The notes below the pieces were generated by a model, which saw only the letters and a list, made by a program, of their open reading frames with translations, was not told the origin of the DNA and searched no databases. DNA of 9,660 nt from Methyloglobulus sp. Its GTDB lineage: Bacteria > Pseudomonadota > Gammaproteobacteria > Methylococcales > Methylomonadaceae. The DNA is taken from positions 1-9,660 of the forward strand of contig JABFSV010000339.1 of NCBI GenBank assembly GCA_013140405.1, read 5' to 3'. Position 1 is the stretch's first letter; each line of letters starts with the position of its first letter. Below are positions 1 to 8,401 of the stretch, piece after piece. The translations under genes and the position numbers were made by a program.

Positions 1-29
1 AAAATTTCGTCTCTACAGGTTTTCATTTT

Positions 30-926
<897 letters not shown>

Positions 927-962
927 TTATAGGACGTTGTTGTTAATGACATTATGGAGTAA

Positions 963-977
963 GCAAACGCTGTGCCA
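963..977 (-). promoter_or_regulatory. Sigma54 (-24/-12) promoter of nifH
   Basis: Read on the minus strand, TGGCAC-N5-TTGC followed by T matches the RpoN consensus with the invariant GG and GC dinucleotides 10 nt apart. It lies about 50 bp upstream of the nifH ATG, the usual position. RpoN promoters need an activator, here presumably NifA acting from the sites at 1073-1088 and 1156-1171. Confidence 0.92.
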
Positions 978-993
978 GCAATGAATAATTATT

Positions 994-1006
994 TAAGCCA
1001 CTGAAT
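994..1006 (-). promoter_or_regulatory. Weak candidate IHF site upstream of nifH
   Basis: The minus-strand sequence ATTCAGTGGCTTA agrees with the IHF consensus WATCAANNNNTTR at all but two fixed positions. It sits between the nifH sigma54 box and the first NifA-type site, where IHF would bend DNA. The surroundings are AT-rich, so a chance match is possible. The comparable site in the nifB promoter is a perfect match. Confidence 0.3.
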
Positions 1007-1072
1007 ATATTAAATTTTTATTATGAAACAATAAATAATTAGCGTTGTGTTTCTAACATTTTGTTACGCTTC

Positions 1073-1088
1073 TGTAGGCTTACCCACA
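1073..1088. promoter_or_regulatory. NifA upstream activating sequence, nifH-proximal
   Basis: TGTAGGCTTACCCACA is an exact TGT-N10-ACA, the NifA binding motif. Its inner edge is 95 nt from the nifH sigma54 box and about 180 nt from the promoter-like box of the divergent SIR2-like gene. It could serve both promoters. Confidence 0.8.
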
Positions 1089-1155
1089 CCAATTGTAGGG
1101 AAATTGTAATTGTTAGTTTACGCGGCACATAGGTAACTTTTACAACACTCAAATT

Positions 1156-1171
1156 TGTAATGAACCGAACA
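1156..1171. promoter_or_regulatory. NifA upstream activating sequence, distal to nifH
   Basis: TGTAATGAACCGAACA is a second exact TGT-N10-ACA. It ends 97 nt before the sigma54-like box of the SIR2-like gene at 1269, mirroring the 95 nt spacing of the other site to nifH. Its first half (TGTAATGAA) is shared with one of the nifB sites, TGTAATGAATAGCACA at 7468, which supports a common activator. Confidence 0.75.
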
Positions 1172-1227
1172 ATATACATAAACCTCCATGCAATTTACTA
1201 ATTTGCAGGCTTACTTAACCTTATATT

Positions 1228-1240
1228 TATCATTAGGTTA
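1228..1240 (+). promoter_or_regulatory. Candidate IHF site before the SIR2-like gene
   Basis: TATCATTAGGTTA differs at one fixed position from the IHF consensus WATCAANNNNTTR. It is nearly identical to the perfect match TATCAATAGGTTA in the nifB promoter. It lies between the NifA-type site at 1156-1171 and the sigma54-like box at 1269-1283, the expected order for an IHF-bent NifA promoter. Confidence 0.5.
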
Positions 1241-1268
1241 TTATGTTTATTGACATCTTCTAAGAAAC

Positions 1269-1283
1269 TGGAGTGATTATTGC
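1269..1283 (+). promoter_or_regulatory. Sigma54-like promoter of the SIR2-like gene
   Basis: TGGAGT-N5-TTGC followed by TTT keeps the invariant GG and GC with exactly 10 nt between them. The -24 half departs from TGGCAC at three positions, so it is weaker than the nifH box. It is about 43 bp upstream of the preferred ATG at 1326, with a NifA-type site 97 nt upstream and a near-consensus IHF site between. Position and spacing make it credible, but the match is imperfect. Confidence 0.55.
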
Positions 1284-1325
1284 TTTATCTTTCTAAAGAT
1301 ACACATCCTAATTATGGAGCTGGCA

Positions 1326-2177
1326 ATGTCATCAGTTGATTTTTCTGAAATATTAAATGGTCTGTACGAAAATAAAGTTATTCCTTATATAGGGCCAGGC
1401 GCACTTTTTGATGCTACCAATAAACTAACGGGGGAAGCAATGCCCGCCGACAGCAACAGTTTGATTCTGGCAATGAATAACGGCAGACCCATGGCGCCGA
1501 AATTGATGTATGAATTTCCTCGTGCCGCTATGAACCAGGAACTTAAAAGAGGCAGAAATTTTCTCGGCCAATTTCTTACCAAGTTATATGGTGACACCGA
1601 ATATACACGTGCTTCGGCCCACAATTGGCTGGCAGAATGGAAACCTGCTTATGTCATTGATGTGAATAGGGATACGCAACTACAAGATAGCTATGCCGAT
1701 GAAAAACATACGCTGATTCTAGGTCTGGCAAGAATCACTGCCAACCATTTCCGCTTTAAAATCTATCATTATGATGGCAAGCAATATAATGAGATACCCC
1801 AAGAAAAGGTAGATACCTCATTGCCGATCCTGTTTAAACCTATGGGCAGCCCTAAACCCGAAGCTAACTTCATTGCATCCGATGCTGATTATGTTGATTA
1901 CATTACCGAGTTAATGGGCGGCTTTGCTATCCCTGATTTTCTTAAAGAGTACCGCAAGGGCAAGCAATATTTATTAATCGGCTTACCGCTAAATAGGGAT
2001 TCAGAACGCATGGTGATGAGTGATATCGTCCATGATGCCGCAGACAAAAAAGGCTGGGTGTTAAACAAAAACCCAACCCCTAAAGAAATACGCTATTGCA
2101 AAAAAATAGGCCTGGAAATCCTGGATGCGAGTGTTGAAGACTTGCTAGATACGCTCAAGATTAGTGGTAATTTTTAA
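1326..2177 (+). CDS. SIR2-like domain protein, divergent from nifH, lacking the catalytic histidine
   Basis: This 283-residue soluble protein of unknown function has the landmarks of a SIR2-like (sirtuin-type Rossmann) domain: a glycine loop VIPYIGPGAL at residues 18-27, an N-x-D motif (N114, D116) in YVIDVNRD, and a C-terminal GLPLNRD segment at 219-225 like the G-x-S-x-x-D of the family. The segment aligning with the K-L-H-G catalytic motif reads KPMG (171-174), so methionine replaces the deacylase histidine. There is no zinc-binding cysteine quartet. It probably binds NAD or a related nucleotide without ordinary deacylase activity; this is inference. I chose ATG 1326 because GGAG at 1316-1319 sits 6 nt before it; an in-frame ATG at 1314 would add MELA. 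The gene is head-to-head with nifH, shares its NifA-type sites and has its own sigma54-like box. Sirtuin-type assignment is by motif only. Confidence 0.75.
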   Translation: MSSVDFSEILNGLYENKVIPYIGPGALFDATNKLTGEAMPADSNSLILAMNNGRPMAPKLMYEFPRAAMNQELKRGRNFLGQFLTKLYGDTEYTRASAHNWLAEWKPAYVIDVNRDTQLQDSYADEKHTLILGLARITANHFRFKIYHYDGKQYNEIPQEKVDTSLPILFKPMGSPKPEANFIASDADYVDYITELMGGFAIPDFLKEYRKGKQYLLIGLPLNRDSERMVMSDIVHDAADKKGWVLNKNPTPKEIRYCKKIGLEILDASVEDLLDTLKISGNF

Positions 2178-2181
2178 AAAA

Positions 2182-2370
2182 TTAGCTTTGGCCCTCAATA
2201 CCTTCAGTACTTTGAGAACGACGGATATGGCGGTAGCAGAATTCTGCTAGGTAACGTGGCAAACGTTTCGGGTTGATTGCATGGTAAGTACCCGTAATCA
2301 CATTTTTCACATTGCCTGTCATCGTGTTGACCCAGGTAAACTCCTCTTTGGTGACACTGGGGGCCACCCG
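2182..2370 (-). pseudogene. IS1595-family (ISXO2-type) transposase fragment
   Basis: On the minus strand the open segment contains FTWVNTMTGNVKNVITGTY followed by H-x-I-x-P-K-R-L-P-R-Y-L-A-E-F-x-Y-R-x-x-R-R. This is the C-terminal signature of ISXO2-like DDE transposases: an N-T-x-x-G-N-x-K block, then G-T-Y-H and RYLAEF. Only about 50 family-like residues remain. A TGA at 2380-2382 closes the frame upstream, and the sequence after the RR drifts away from the family before a stop at 2182. The N-terminal and DDE portions are missing, so it cannot work. It lies between the convergent 3' ends of nifQ and the SIR2-like gene. No terminal repeats were found. Confidence 0.75.
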
Positions 2371-2429
2371 CCCGTGGCATCACGATTTCGACTCCATTAT
2401 TGCCAACACACCTCAGAGGATTTTTGAAA

Positions 2430-3008
2430 CTATTCCTCAGGACCAAAACATTTGGGATAATCGATACAAACCTCGCATGAAGGCGCACGGCAAAGATACA
2501 AGCCTTCTGCTTCGCAAAGCTGTTTATACAGAAACTTTTTCCATTTCATGTCTTTGTCATTCTTTGCCGCCAATTCGGGAAAGTTGTAGTGCAGCATCGC
2601 GCTCAATTGTGGGCGCGACCACAGGCCTAAATCCTGCCACAGATGATCGCCCCCCAAACATCCGGCAACAATAATAGCAATCATCCAGTCTATTTCAACA
2701 GCTTCAGGCCTGGCGTAATGCTTTAATAGATTGACCAGATCGGCTTTTTCCAGCATACGGCTAAAATCCAACTTGCTGCCTGATAGCGCTTGTTTCGGCA
2801 ATTTACATTCTGGAAAAAAGTAGCTATTTAACGCATAAAACTGCTCAGCTTCCAACCCAAGATAATCAGGCAACACACCCTGCCCAACAGACCAACTGGC
2901 TATCATGTAAGCCAGCCAGTTGCGGTTAGGATTCGTTGATGGCTTCGGTTTGATCCCGTTGTAGACCTGTTCCCGGTTATCCTGAAGTTGCGGAGCAGCG
3001 GACATCAT
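2430..3008 (-). CDS. nifQ: NifQ, molybdenum donor for FeMo-cofactor synthesis
   Basis: NifQ carries a Mo-Fe-S cluster and delivers molybdenum for FeMo-co assembly on NifEN/NifH. The 192-residue protein ends with the family's C-x4-C-x2-C-x5-C cluster motif (C173, C178, C181, C187) and has the characteristic GCLGGDHLWQDLGL stretch at 116-129 followed by R132 and L135. Length and the C-terminal motif position are typical. The first ATG (3008) overlaps the TAA of the preceding ferredoxin gene by one base (TAATG), so translation is probably coupled; a second ATG follows at once (3005) and either may be used. It is the last gene of the nifB operon here. NifQ is often needed only at low molybdate, so it is accessory. 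Confidence 0.96.
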   Translation of the reverse strand: MMSAAPQLQDNREQVYNGIKPKPSTNPNRNWLAYMIASWSVGQGVLPDYLGLEAEQFYALNSYFFPECKLPKQALSGSKLDFSRMLEKADLVNLLKHYARPEAVEIDWMIAIIVAGCLGGDHLWQDLGLWSRPQLSAMLHYNFPELAAKNDKDMKWKKFLYKQLCEAEGLYLCRAPSCEVCIDYPKCFGPEE

Positions 3009-3358
3009 TAGTATTCGACCAGAATATCTTCATCCCTGACAATCATCTGGCATGCCAAACGCCAAGGTGAAGGCAGATCATCCACAATCATTTTTTCCAT
3101 TTCTTCTTTGCTGATTTTGCCACTAACGCGCAGCACTTCTTTTTCTTTTTCGGTTAATGGGCCGCCCATGCGTTGATGTTTTTGATCAATACTGCTGACT
3201 TTGACCAGACAGGTGCCGCATTCACCGTCCTGGCATTCATAATTGATCGGAATTTTATTTTCCCGTGCCAGTTTCAATAATGATTCGGTGTGGCTGCCTG
3301 CAACCGCATAGACCGTTTTGTCCCGGTATTCGGGATTTGAAAAAGTAACTAAAGCCAT
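3008..3358 (-). CDS. 2Fe-2S ferredoxin of the Shethna protein II (FeSII) type
   Basis: The 116-residue protein has the plant-type 2Fe-2S ligand pattern C-x4-C-x2-C (C42, C47, C50 in ECQDGECGTC) with the fourth ligand C103 in RLAC. A long charged insertion of about 50 residues separates the third and fourth cysteines, including LTEKEKEVLRVSGK and VDDLPSPWRLAC, and the protein ends in DEDILVEY. From memory of Azotobacter FeSII, these blocks (LTDKERNVL, DLP..YRLACQ.IV.DEDLLVEF) match closely. FeSII binds nitrogenase when oxidised and locks it in an oxygen-tolerant inactive complex. I therefore infer a conformational-protection role; a simple electron-transfer role is the alternative. Start ATG 3358 has AAGGAG 6-7 nt upstream. 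The next gene, nifQ, overlaps its stop. Confidence 0.88.
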   Translation of the reverse strand: MALVTFSNPEYRDKTVYAVAGSHTESLLKLARENKIPINYECQDGECGTCLVKVSSIDQKHQRMGGPLTEKEKEVLRVSGKISKEEMEKMIVDDLPSPWRLACQMIVRDEDILVEY

Positions 3359-3404
3359 GATTGACTCCTTATAAAATAAGTTAGAAATAATTTTAAATCT
3401 GCAC

Positions 3405-4997
<1,593 letters not shown>

Positions 4998-5005
<8 letters not shown>

Positions 5006-5420
5006 GACCGCAACGAGCTTGTACAAGCGATCTAGTACAGCTCTCCAAGTCAGTAGTGTCCGTCTTTTCTTTTAAGCCTATCCAGTCGTCCACCGCTTTT
5101 TGGTCAAACCCAACCATCAAGCTATCGCCGACTCGCATTAAGGGGCGGCGGATTAGCAAGGGATTTTCCAGCATCAGCGCAATTGCTTCCTGCTCAGTCA
5201 GCTTATCAGGTTCAACTTCACCCTGTTTAATTGCAGGTGCGCTGACATTGAACCAATCCCGCACTGGCAACGCGCCGAAAAATGGACGCAAATATTCTGG
5301 TTGCCAGTTTTCAGTTAATAAGTTTTTTGCTACGACCTGATGTCCGGCCGCTGCTAACAGTTTTTTCTGCTTGGTGTTGTTAACACACCCTGGCTTTTCG
5401 TAGAAATAGACCGTTACCAT
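4998..5420 (-). CDS. nifO: NifO, ArsC/Spx-fold nitrogenase-associated protein
   Basis: This 140-residue thioredoxin-fold protein is related to arsenate reductases and is found in nif clusters. It has the N-terminal Y-x-x-x-G-C-V-N-N-T-K-Q block with C12 at the ArsC active-site position, then LRPFFG, WFN and AP blocks, the RRPLM segment at 91-95 and VGFD at 103-106. All are arranged as in the ArsC family and NifO. Two further cysteines lie near the C-terminus (C128, C137). NifO has been linked to partitioning molybdenum between nitrogenase and nitrate reductase in Azotobacter; its chemistry is not established. The gene starts 13 nt after the upstream ferredoxin and runs into fprA with an 8 nt overlap. 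The ATG at 5420 has only a poor ribosome binding site, so coupling to the previous gene is likely. Confidence 0.88.
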
Positions 5421-5433
5421 TGCCGTTGGCCTG

Positions 5434-5712
5434 TTAATGCGACTGTAACTCGGCCATGGCTTCGGCCATTTTTTCTGGCGGAATACCCGTTAACGATCCG
5501 GGCGGATTTATTGCCTCGCCCAGCGAGTTTAATATCGCACCTTCTATCGGGCAAATACTGGCGCATTGAAAATCAGGGAAGTCCCCTTCGCATTCAGTGC
5601 ATTTTTTAGGATCAACCAAAAAATGCGGCTTGGCTTCGTAAATGGCATTACTGGGACAAACCGGTTCGCAAGCAAAACAATTAACGCAAGACTCAATAAT
5701 TTTTACTGCCAT
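5434..5712 (-). CDS. fdxN: FdxN-type 2[4Fe-4S] ferredoxin
   Basis: The 92-residue ferredoxin has two 4Fe-4S motifs: C9-x2-C12-x2-C15-x3-C19-P and C38-x2-C41-x8-C50-x3-C54-P. The 8-residue insertion between the second and third cysteines of the second motif is typical of nif-associated FdxN/FdxB ferredoxins. In Azotobacter an FdxN next to nifB supports NifB-co/FeMo-co synthesis, and FdxN-type proteins elsewhere donate electrons to NifH; either role fits. It follows nifB on the same strand after a 115 bp gap containing two hairpins, and precedes nifO by 13 nt. ATG 5712 has TAGGAG about 6 nt upstream. The exact name within the fdxN/fdxB group is less certain than the protein type. Confidence 0.92.
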   Translation of the reverse strand: MAVKIIESCVNCFACEPVCPSNAIYEAKPHFLVDPKKCTECEGDFPDFQCASICPIEGAILNSLGEAINPPGSLTGIPPEKMAEAMAELQSH

Positions 5713-5728
5713 GACAAACTCCTAATTC

Positions 5729-5763
5729 TTATCGTTTCCATGCTCTGGCATGGAAACGGATAA
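5729..5763 (-). repeat. Strong intercistronic hairpin between nifB and fdxN
   Basis: The arms at 5733-5743 (CGTTTCCATGC) and 5748-5758 are perfect 11-bp complements around a TCTG loop. Allowing one bulged G, the stem extends outward with TTATC/GATAA to about 15 bp. No T-run follows on the minus strand, so it does not look like a classical terminator. Its shape resembles dispersed palindromes with a GTTCCCA...TGGGAAC core seen in many gammaproteobacterial genomes (from memory). It may attenuate, stabilise or process the nifB-fdxN transcript. Confidence 0.75.
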
Positions 5764-5787
5764 ATCGCGACAAATACCGAAGCAAAG

Positions 5788-5819
5788 TTGGGATAGTTAC
5801 GTTAGCCCGAACTACCCAA
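5788..5819 (-). repeat. Second inverted repeat just after nifB
   Basis: TTGGG-A-TAGTT at 5788-5798 pairs with AACTACCCAA at 5810-5819, giving a 10-bp stem with one bulged base. It lies 9 nt after the nifB stop codon on the minus strand, with no following T-run. Together with the hairpin at 5729-5763 it fills much of the gap before fdxN. Confidence 0.5.
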
Positions 5820-5827
5820 TTCGCTTG

Positions 5828-7318
5828 TTACGCGCTTGCCCTAGCAGCCTCAGGCGTTGTATCCAACTTACCCGTAGCCGCCATTTCCTTGTAAACTGCC
5901 ATGACTGCTTCTTCAATGGATTCCATCGCATGTTCGCCATTCGGCATAATTCCCGCATTTTCAAGCATTTCCCAAGGTTCATAACCGACTTTGGAACATA
6001 ACACCGCCTCGCAACCTGCCAAAGCGCGGACAGTCACTTGCAACACACTTTCACCATCACCACAAGAAGTGTCACCGCCACAGTATTGATCGGCTTTACG
6101 ATGGCTGATAAAACGCACACCCTCTGGCGAGGCTTCATAGATCAGGAATTCTTTAGCATGTCCGAAATGTACGTTGATAACACCCTGCCCACTGGTTGCG
6201 ACTGCCATCAATACCGGACGTGTTGTAAGCTTGGGTTCGGCTTTATGTTGTTCAGCTTTTGCAGATTTTTCCAAACGTTTGCTGTCCATTTCTTCTTGAA
6301 TAGCTTGATGAATTACTTTGCGCTTTTCCATTGCAGCCTGATAATCGATTTCCATATCTTCGATCTTGTCCAGAGTAAACTCATCACCTCGATCTTCGCC
6401 TAACATGCCCACCGCATCAGCGCGGCATTGACGGCAATGGCGCATCATGTTCATATCGCCGGAGCAACTATCTTGAAGGTCTTGTAATTCATCCGGCGTA
6501 GGCCCGCGCTGCCCCATCACCCCATAAAAAGTGCCATGCTCGGCTTCAGCAATCAGCGGCATCACGTTATGCAAAAATGCACCTTTCGATTTGACCACCT
6601 TACTGACTTCAGCCAGATGTTGATCGTTAACGCCGGGTATCATCACTGAATTAACCTTAACCAGAATGCCTTTGGCAATCAGCATCTCCAGACCTTTTTG
6701 CTGTTGTTCAATCAGGATTTTCGCGCCTTTTTTGCCTTTAATGCGTTTGTTTTTCCAGAAAATCCACGGATAAATCTTCGCGCCGATTTCAGGATCGACA
6801 CAATTGATGGTAATCGTGACATGATCGATATTGTGCTTGGATAATTCTTCTACCGCATCGGGCAGAGCCAAGCCATTCGTGGATACACAGAGTTTAATAT
6901 CCGGTGCTTCTTCACTTAACCGACGAAAGGTTTCAAAGGTACGTTCTGGATTAGCTAACGGATCACCGGGGCCGGCGATACCTAATACAGTCATTTGCGG
7001 AATGTTCGCCGCTACCGCCATCGTCTTTTTAACGGCTTGATCGGGCGTTAGTAATTCAGACACCACACCAGGACGCGACTCATTGGCGCAATCGTATTTG
7101 CGGTTACAGTAATGGCATTGGATATTACACGCTGGAGCTACAGCGACGTGCATCCGGGCAAAATAATGATGGGCATCTTCCGAATAACACGGATGGTTCT
7201 GCACTTTCTCCCGAATTGAATCCGGCAACGAGTCCATTTGATTATCGGTAGTACCGCAAGAACTTGCTGAACAGCCGCCTTTTGCTGCGGGCGCATCGTT
7301 TAATACTGGCAATTGCAT
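5828..7318 (-). CDS. nifB: NifB, radical SAM FeMo-cofactor maturase with NifX-like C-terminal domain
   Basis: NifB uses S-adenosylmethionine to fuse two 4Fe-4S clusters and insert the central carbide, giving NifB-co, the precursor of FeMo-co. The 496-residue protein has the radical-SAM motif C64-x3-C68-x2-C71 (CNIQCHYC) in the highly conserved NifB block that begins NHPCYSEDAHHYFARMHVAV. It continues with KYDCANESRPGVVSE, the GPGDPLAN loop at 116-123, and a cysteine cluster (C285, C295, C298 in RHCRQC) that helps bind the substrate clusters. A charged linker at about 330-365 joins a NifX-like cofactor-binding domain (about 367-480, with FGHAKEF). This fused architecture is typical of proteobacterial NifB. 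ATG 7318 is preceded by GAGGT. It is the first gene of the operon and is driven by a sigma54/NifA promoter. Confidence 0.98.
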   Translation of the reverse strand: MQLPVLNDAPAAKGGCSASSCGTTDNQMDSLPDSIREKVQNHPCYSEDAHHYFARMHVAVAPACNIQCHYCNRKYDCANESRPGVVSELLTPDQAVKKTMAVAANIPQMTVLGIAGPGDPLANPERTFETFRRLSEEAPDIKLCVSTNGLALPDAVEELSKHNIDHVTITINCVDPEIGAKIYPWIFWKNKRIKGKKGAKILIEQQQKGLEMLIAKGILVKVNSVMIPGVNDQHLAEVSKVVKSKGAFLHNVMPLIAEAEHGTFYGVMGQRGPTPDELQDLQDSCSGDMNMMRHCRQCRADAVGMLGEDRGDEFTLDKIEDMEIDYQAAMEKRKVIHQAIQEEMDSKRLEKSAKAEQHKAEPKLTTRPVLMAVATSGQGVINVHFGHAKEFLIYEASPEGVRFISHRKADQYCGGDTSCGDGESVLQVTVRALAGCEAVLCSKVGYEPWEMLENAGIMPNGEHAMESIEEAVMAVYKEMAATGKLDTTPEAARASA

Positions 7319-7356
7319 CGGGTTAACCTCGTAAGTTGCATTTACTTAAAGTAAAA

Positions 7357-7371
7357 GCACAGGCTGTGCCA
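7357..7371 (-). promoter_or_regulatory. Sigma54 (-24/-12) promoter of nifB
   Basis: On the minus strand, TGGCAC-N5-GTGC followed by TTTT has the invariant GG and GC 10 nt apart. Only the first T of the -12 element is changed. It lies 38 bp upstream of the nifB ATG and shares the core TGGCACAG with the nifH promoter. Confidence 0.87.
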
Positions 7372-7388
7372 ACGCCAGAATATTATTT

Positions 7389-7401
7389 TAACCTATTGAT
7401 A
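7389..7401 (-). promoter_or_regulatory. IHF binding site in the nifB promoter
   Basis: The minus-strand sequence TATCAATAGGTTA matches the IHF consensus WATCAANNNNTTR at every fixed position. It lies between the sigma54 box and the NifA-type sites, the usual place for IHF to bend the DNA so that NifA meets RNA polymerase. Confidence 0.7.
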
Positions 7402-7434
7402 TTTATATTTATATTTATTACTAATGAAGGCTAT

Positions 7435-7450
7435 TGTTGCAAACTCAACA
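7435..7450. promoter_or_regulatory. NifA upstream activating sequence of nifB, proximal
   Basis: TGTTGCAAACTCAACA is an exact TGT-N10-ACA with extra dyad symmetry (TGTTG...CAACA). It is 63 nt from the edge of the nifB sigma54 box. Confidence 0.78.
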
Positions 7451-7467
7451 GTCATTTTTTTAGGTTT

Positions 7468-7483
7468 TGTAATGAATAGCACA
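7468..7483. promoter_or_regulatory. NifA upstream activating sequence of nifB, distal
   Basis: TGTAATGAATAGCACA is an exact TGT-N10-ACA, 96 nt from the nifB sigma54 box. That is almost the same spacing as at nifH (95) and the SIR2-like gene (97). It shares TGTAATGAA with the site at 1156. Confidence 0.75.
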
Positions 7484-7637
7484 ATAGGGGCTGCTTAAAA
7501 AATTGTCATTATTTCCCTTATTGCAAATCCAATGGGTAATTCGCACTTAGGTACTGAACCCTTAATTAACCCAATCTTAGCCATCTGCGAAAACAGAGAT
7601 AAATCCAGCTATATTTTCCTAACCGCCCTATTTCTGA

Positions 7638-7664
7638 TAAACTAAACTAACTTAATTTAGTTTA
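7638..7664. promoter_or_regulatory. Candidate operator of the toxin-antitoxin operon
   Basis: TAAACTAAACT at 7638-7648 and AATTTAGTTTA at 7654-7664 form an inverted repeat matching at 10 of 11 positions. A second, overlapping TAAACTAA lies at 7643-7650. It ends 12 bp before the antitoxin ATG. Phd/YefM antitoxins usually repress their own promoters by binding such palindromes, so this is the likely autoregulatory operator. Confidence 0.6.
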
Positions 7665-7676
7665 CTAAGGCTTTGT

Positions 7677-7919
7677 ATGAAAACCATCAATATCCATGAA
7701 GCAAAAACGCACCTATCCCGTTTAGTCGAACAGGCAGTTGAAGGCGAACCCTTTATTATCGCCAAGGCCGGAAAGCCATTAGTTAAAGTCTCTGCCTTAA
7801 CCTCATCAGCTAATGATCAGATACGACGGACGGGTTTTTTAGCTGGTTCATTTACTGTGCCGAAAGACTTCGACTACATGGGTGAAGATGATATCGCCGA
7901 TCTGTTTAGCGGCAGTTGA
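7677..7919 (+). CDS. Phd/YefM-family antitoxin (VapB partner)
   Basis: This 80-residue small DNA-binding antitoxin starts MKTINIHEAKTHLSRLVEQ and continues with G-E-P-F-I-I-A-K-A-G-K-P-L-V-K-V, the standard N-terminal Phd/YefM fold that dimerises and binds the operator. The C-terminal part (about 48-80, acidic, with F-D-Y-M-G-E-D-D-I) would wrap and inhibit the toxin. The ATG at 7677 is preceded by AAGG and by a palindromic operator. Its TGA overlaps the toxin ATG by one base, so the two are translated together with antitoxin first, the usual order. The gene is divergent from nifB and about 190 bp beyond the nifB NifA sites. Confidence 0.93.
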   Translation: MKTINIHEAKTHLSRLVEQAVEGEPFIIAKAGKPLVKVSALTSSANDQIRRTGFLAGSFTVPKDFDYMGEDDIADLFSGS

Positions 7920-8305
7920 TGAAACTCTTGCTGGATACCCATTTGTTGTTATGGGCGGCGAGTACGCCAGAAAAAATGCCGATTGCCGCGCTTGAACTCA
8001 TCGACGATACGCAAAACGTATTGCACTTCAGCCCAGCTTCACTTTGGGAAATTTCTATCAAGAACAGCCTTGGCCGCCCGGATTTTCAAGTTGATGTGCG
8101 CGTATTGCGGCGTGGCCTTCTGGATAACGGCTACAACGAATTGCCCATCACTAGCGAACACGCCGTATTTCTATCAAATCTGCCGCCCCTGCACAAAGAC
8201 CCGTTTGACCGTATCTTAATCGCCCAAGCCACGGTTGAAGGCTTTACTTTATTAACGGCTGATTCAGTGGTTGCTGAGTATCCAGGCTCGATTAGGAAAG
8301 TTTAG
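7919..8305 (+). CDS. vapC: PIN-domain ribonuclease toxin, VapC type
   Basis: This 128-residue PIN-domain protein has the acidic metal-binding residues of VapC nucleases in place: D6 in LLLDTH, E44 in SLWEISIK, D94/D97 in HKDPFDRIL and D115 in LTADS. The LLLDTHLLLW start and KDPFDRILIAQA block belong to the PIN subgroup usually paired with Phd/YefM antitoxins. Such toxins cut RNA (tRNA or rRNA) when the antitoxin is degraded; the actual target here is unknown. The ATG at 7919 overlaps the antitoxin stop (TGATG); a TTG one codon earlier is less likely. It appears intact and active by motif. Confidence 0.93.
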   Translation: MKLLLDTHLLLWAASTPEKMPIAALELIDDTQNVLHFSPASLWEISIKNSLGRPDFQVDVRVLRRGLLDNGYNELPITSEHAVFLSNLPPLHKDPFDRILIAQATVEGFTLLTADSVVAEYPGSIRKV

Positions 8306-8401
8306 CTTCAGGTTTATTGGACTATAATTCGGGCGTAGAGTTATGGCGTTAGTAATGTTTTGTGTCGCTACGGGTTGTTTTAATCGGGTTCTTCGCCCAG
8401 G

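Noticed and set aside
2204..2488. 94-codon minus-strand open frame overlapping the nifQ end
   Set aside because: It is a different frame from both nifQ and the ISXO2-like residues, with no family resemblance. Treated as a shadow.
2312..2674. 120-codon plus-strand open frame
   Set aside because: It runs antisense across the transposase scar and the 3' half of nifQ. No recognisable motif or ribosome binding site, and nifQ explains the DNA on the other strand.
5017..5028. 12-bp perfect palindrome GCTTGTACAAGC just before fprA
   Set aside because: It lies within the nifO coding sequence and no regulator or promoter box accompanies it. A palindrome of this length can occur by chance.
6038..6403. 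121-codon plus-strand open frame inside nifB
   Set aside because: It lies antisense to the nifB linker and NifX-like domain, which are clearly coding on the minus strand.
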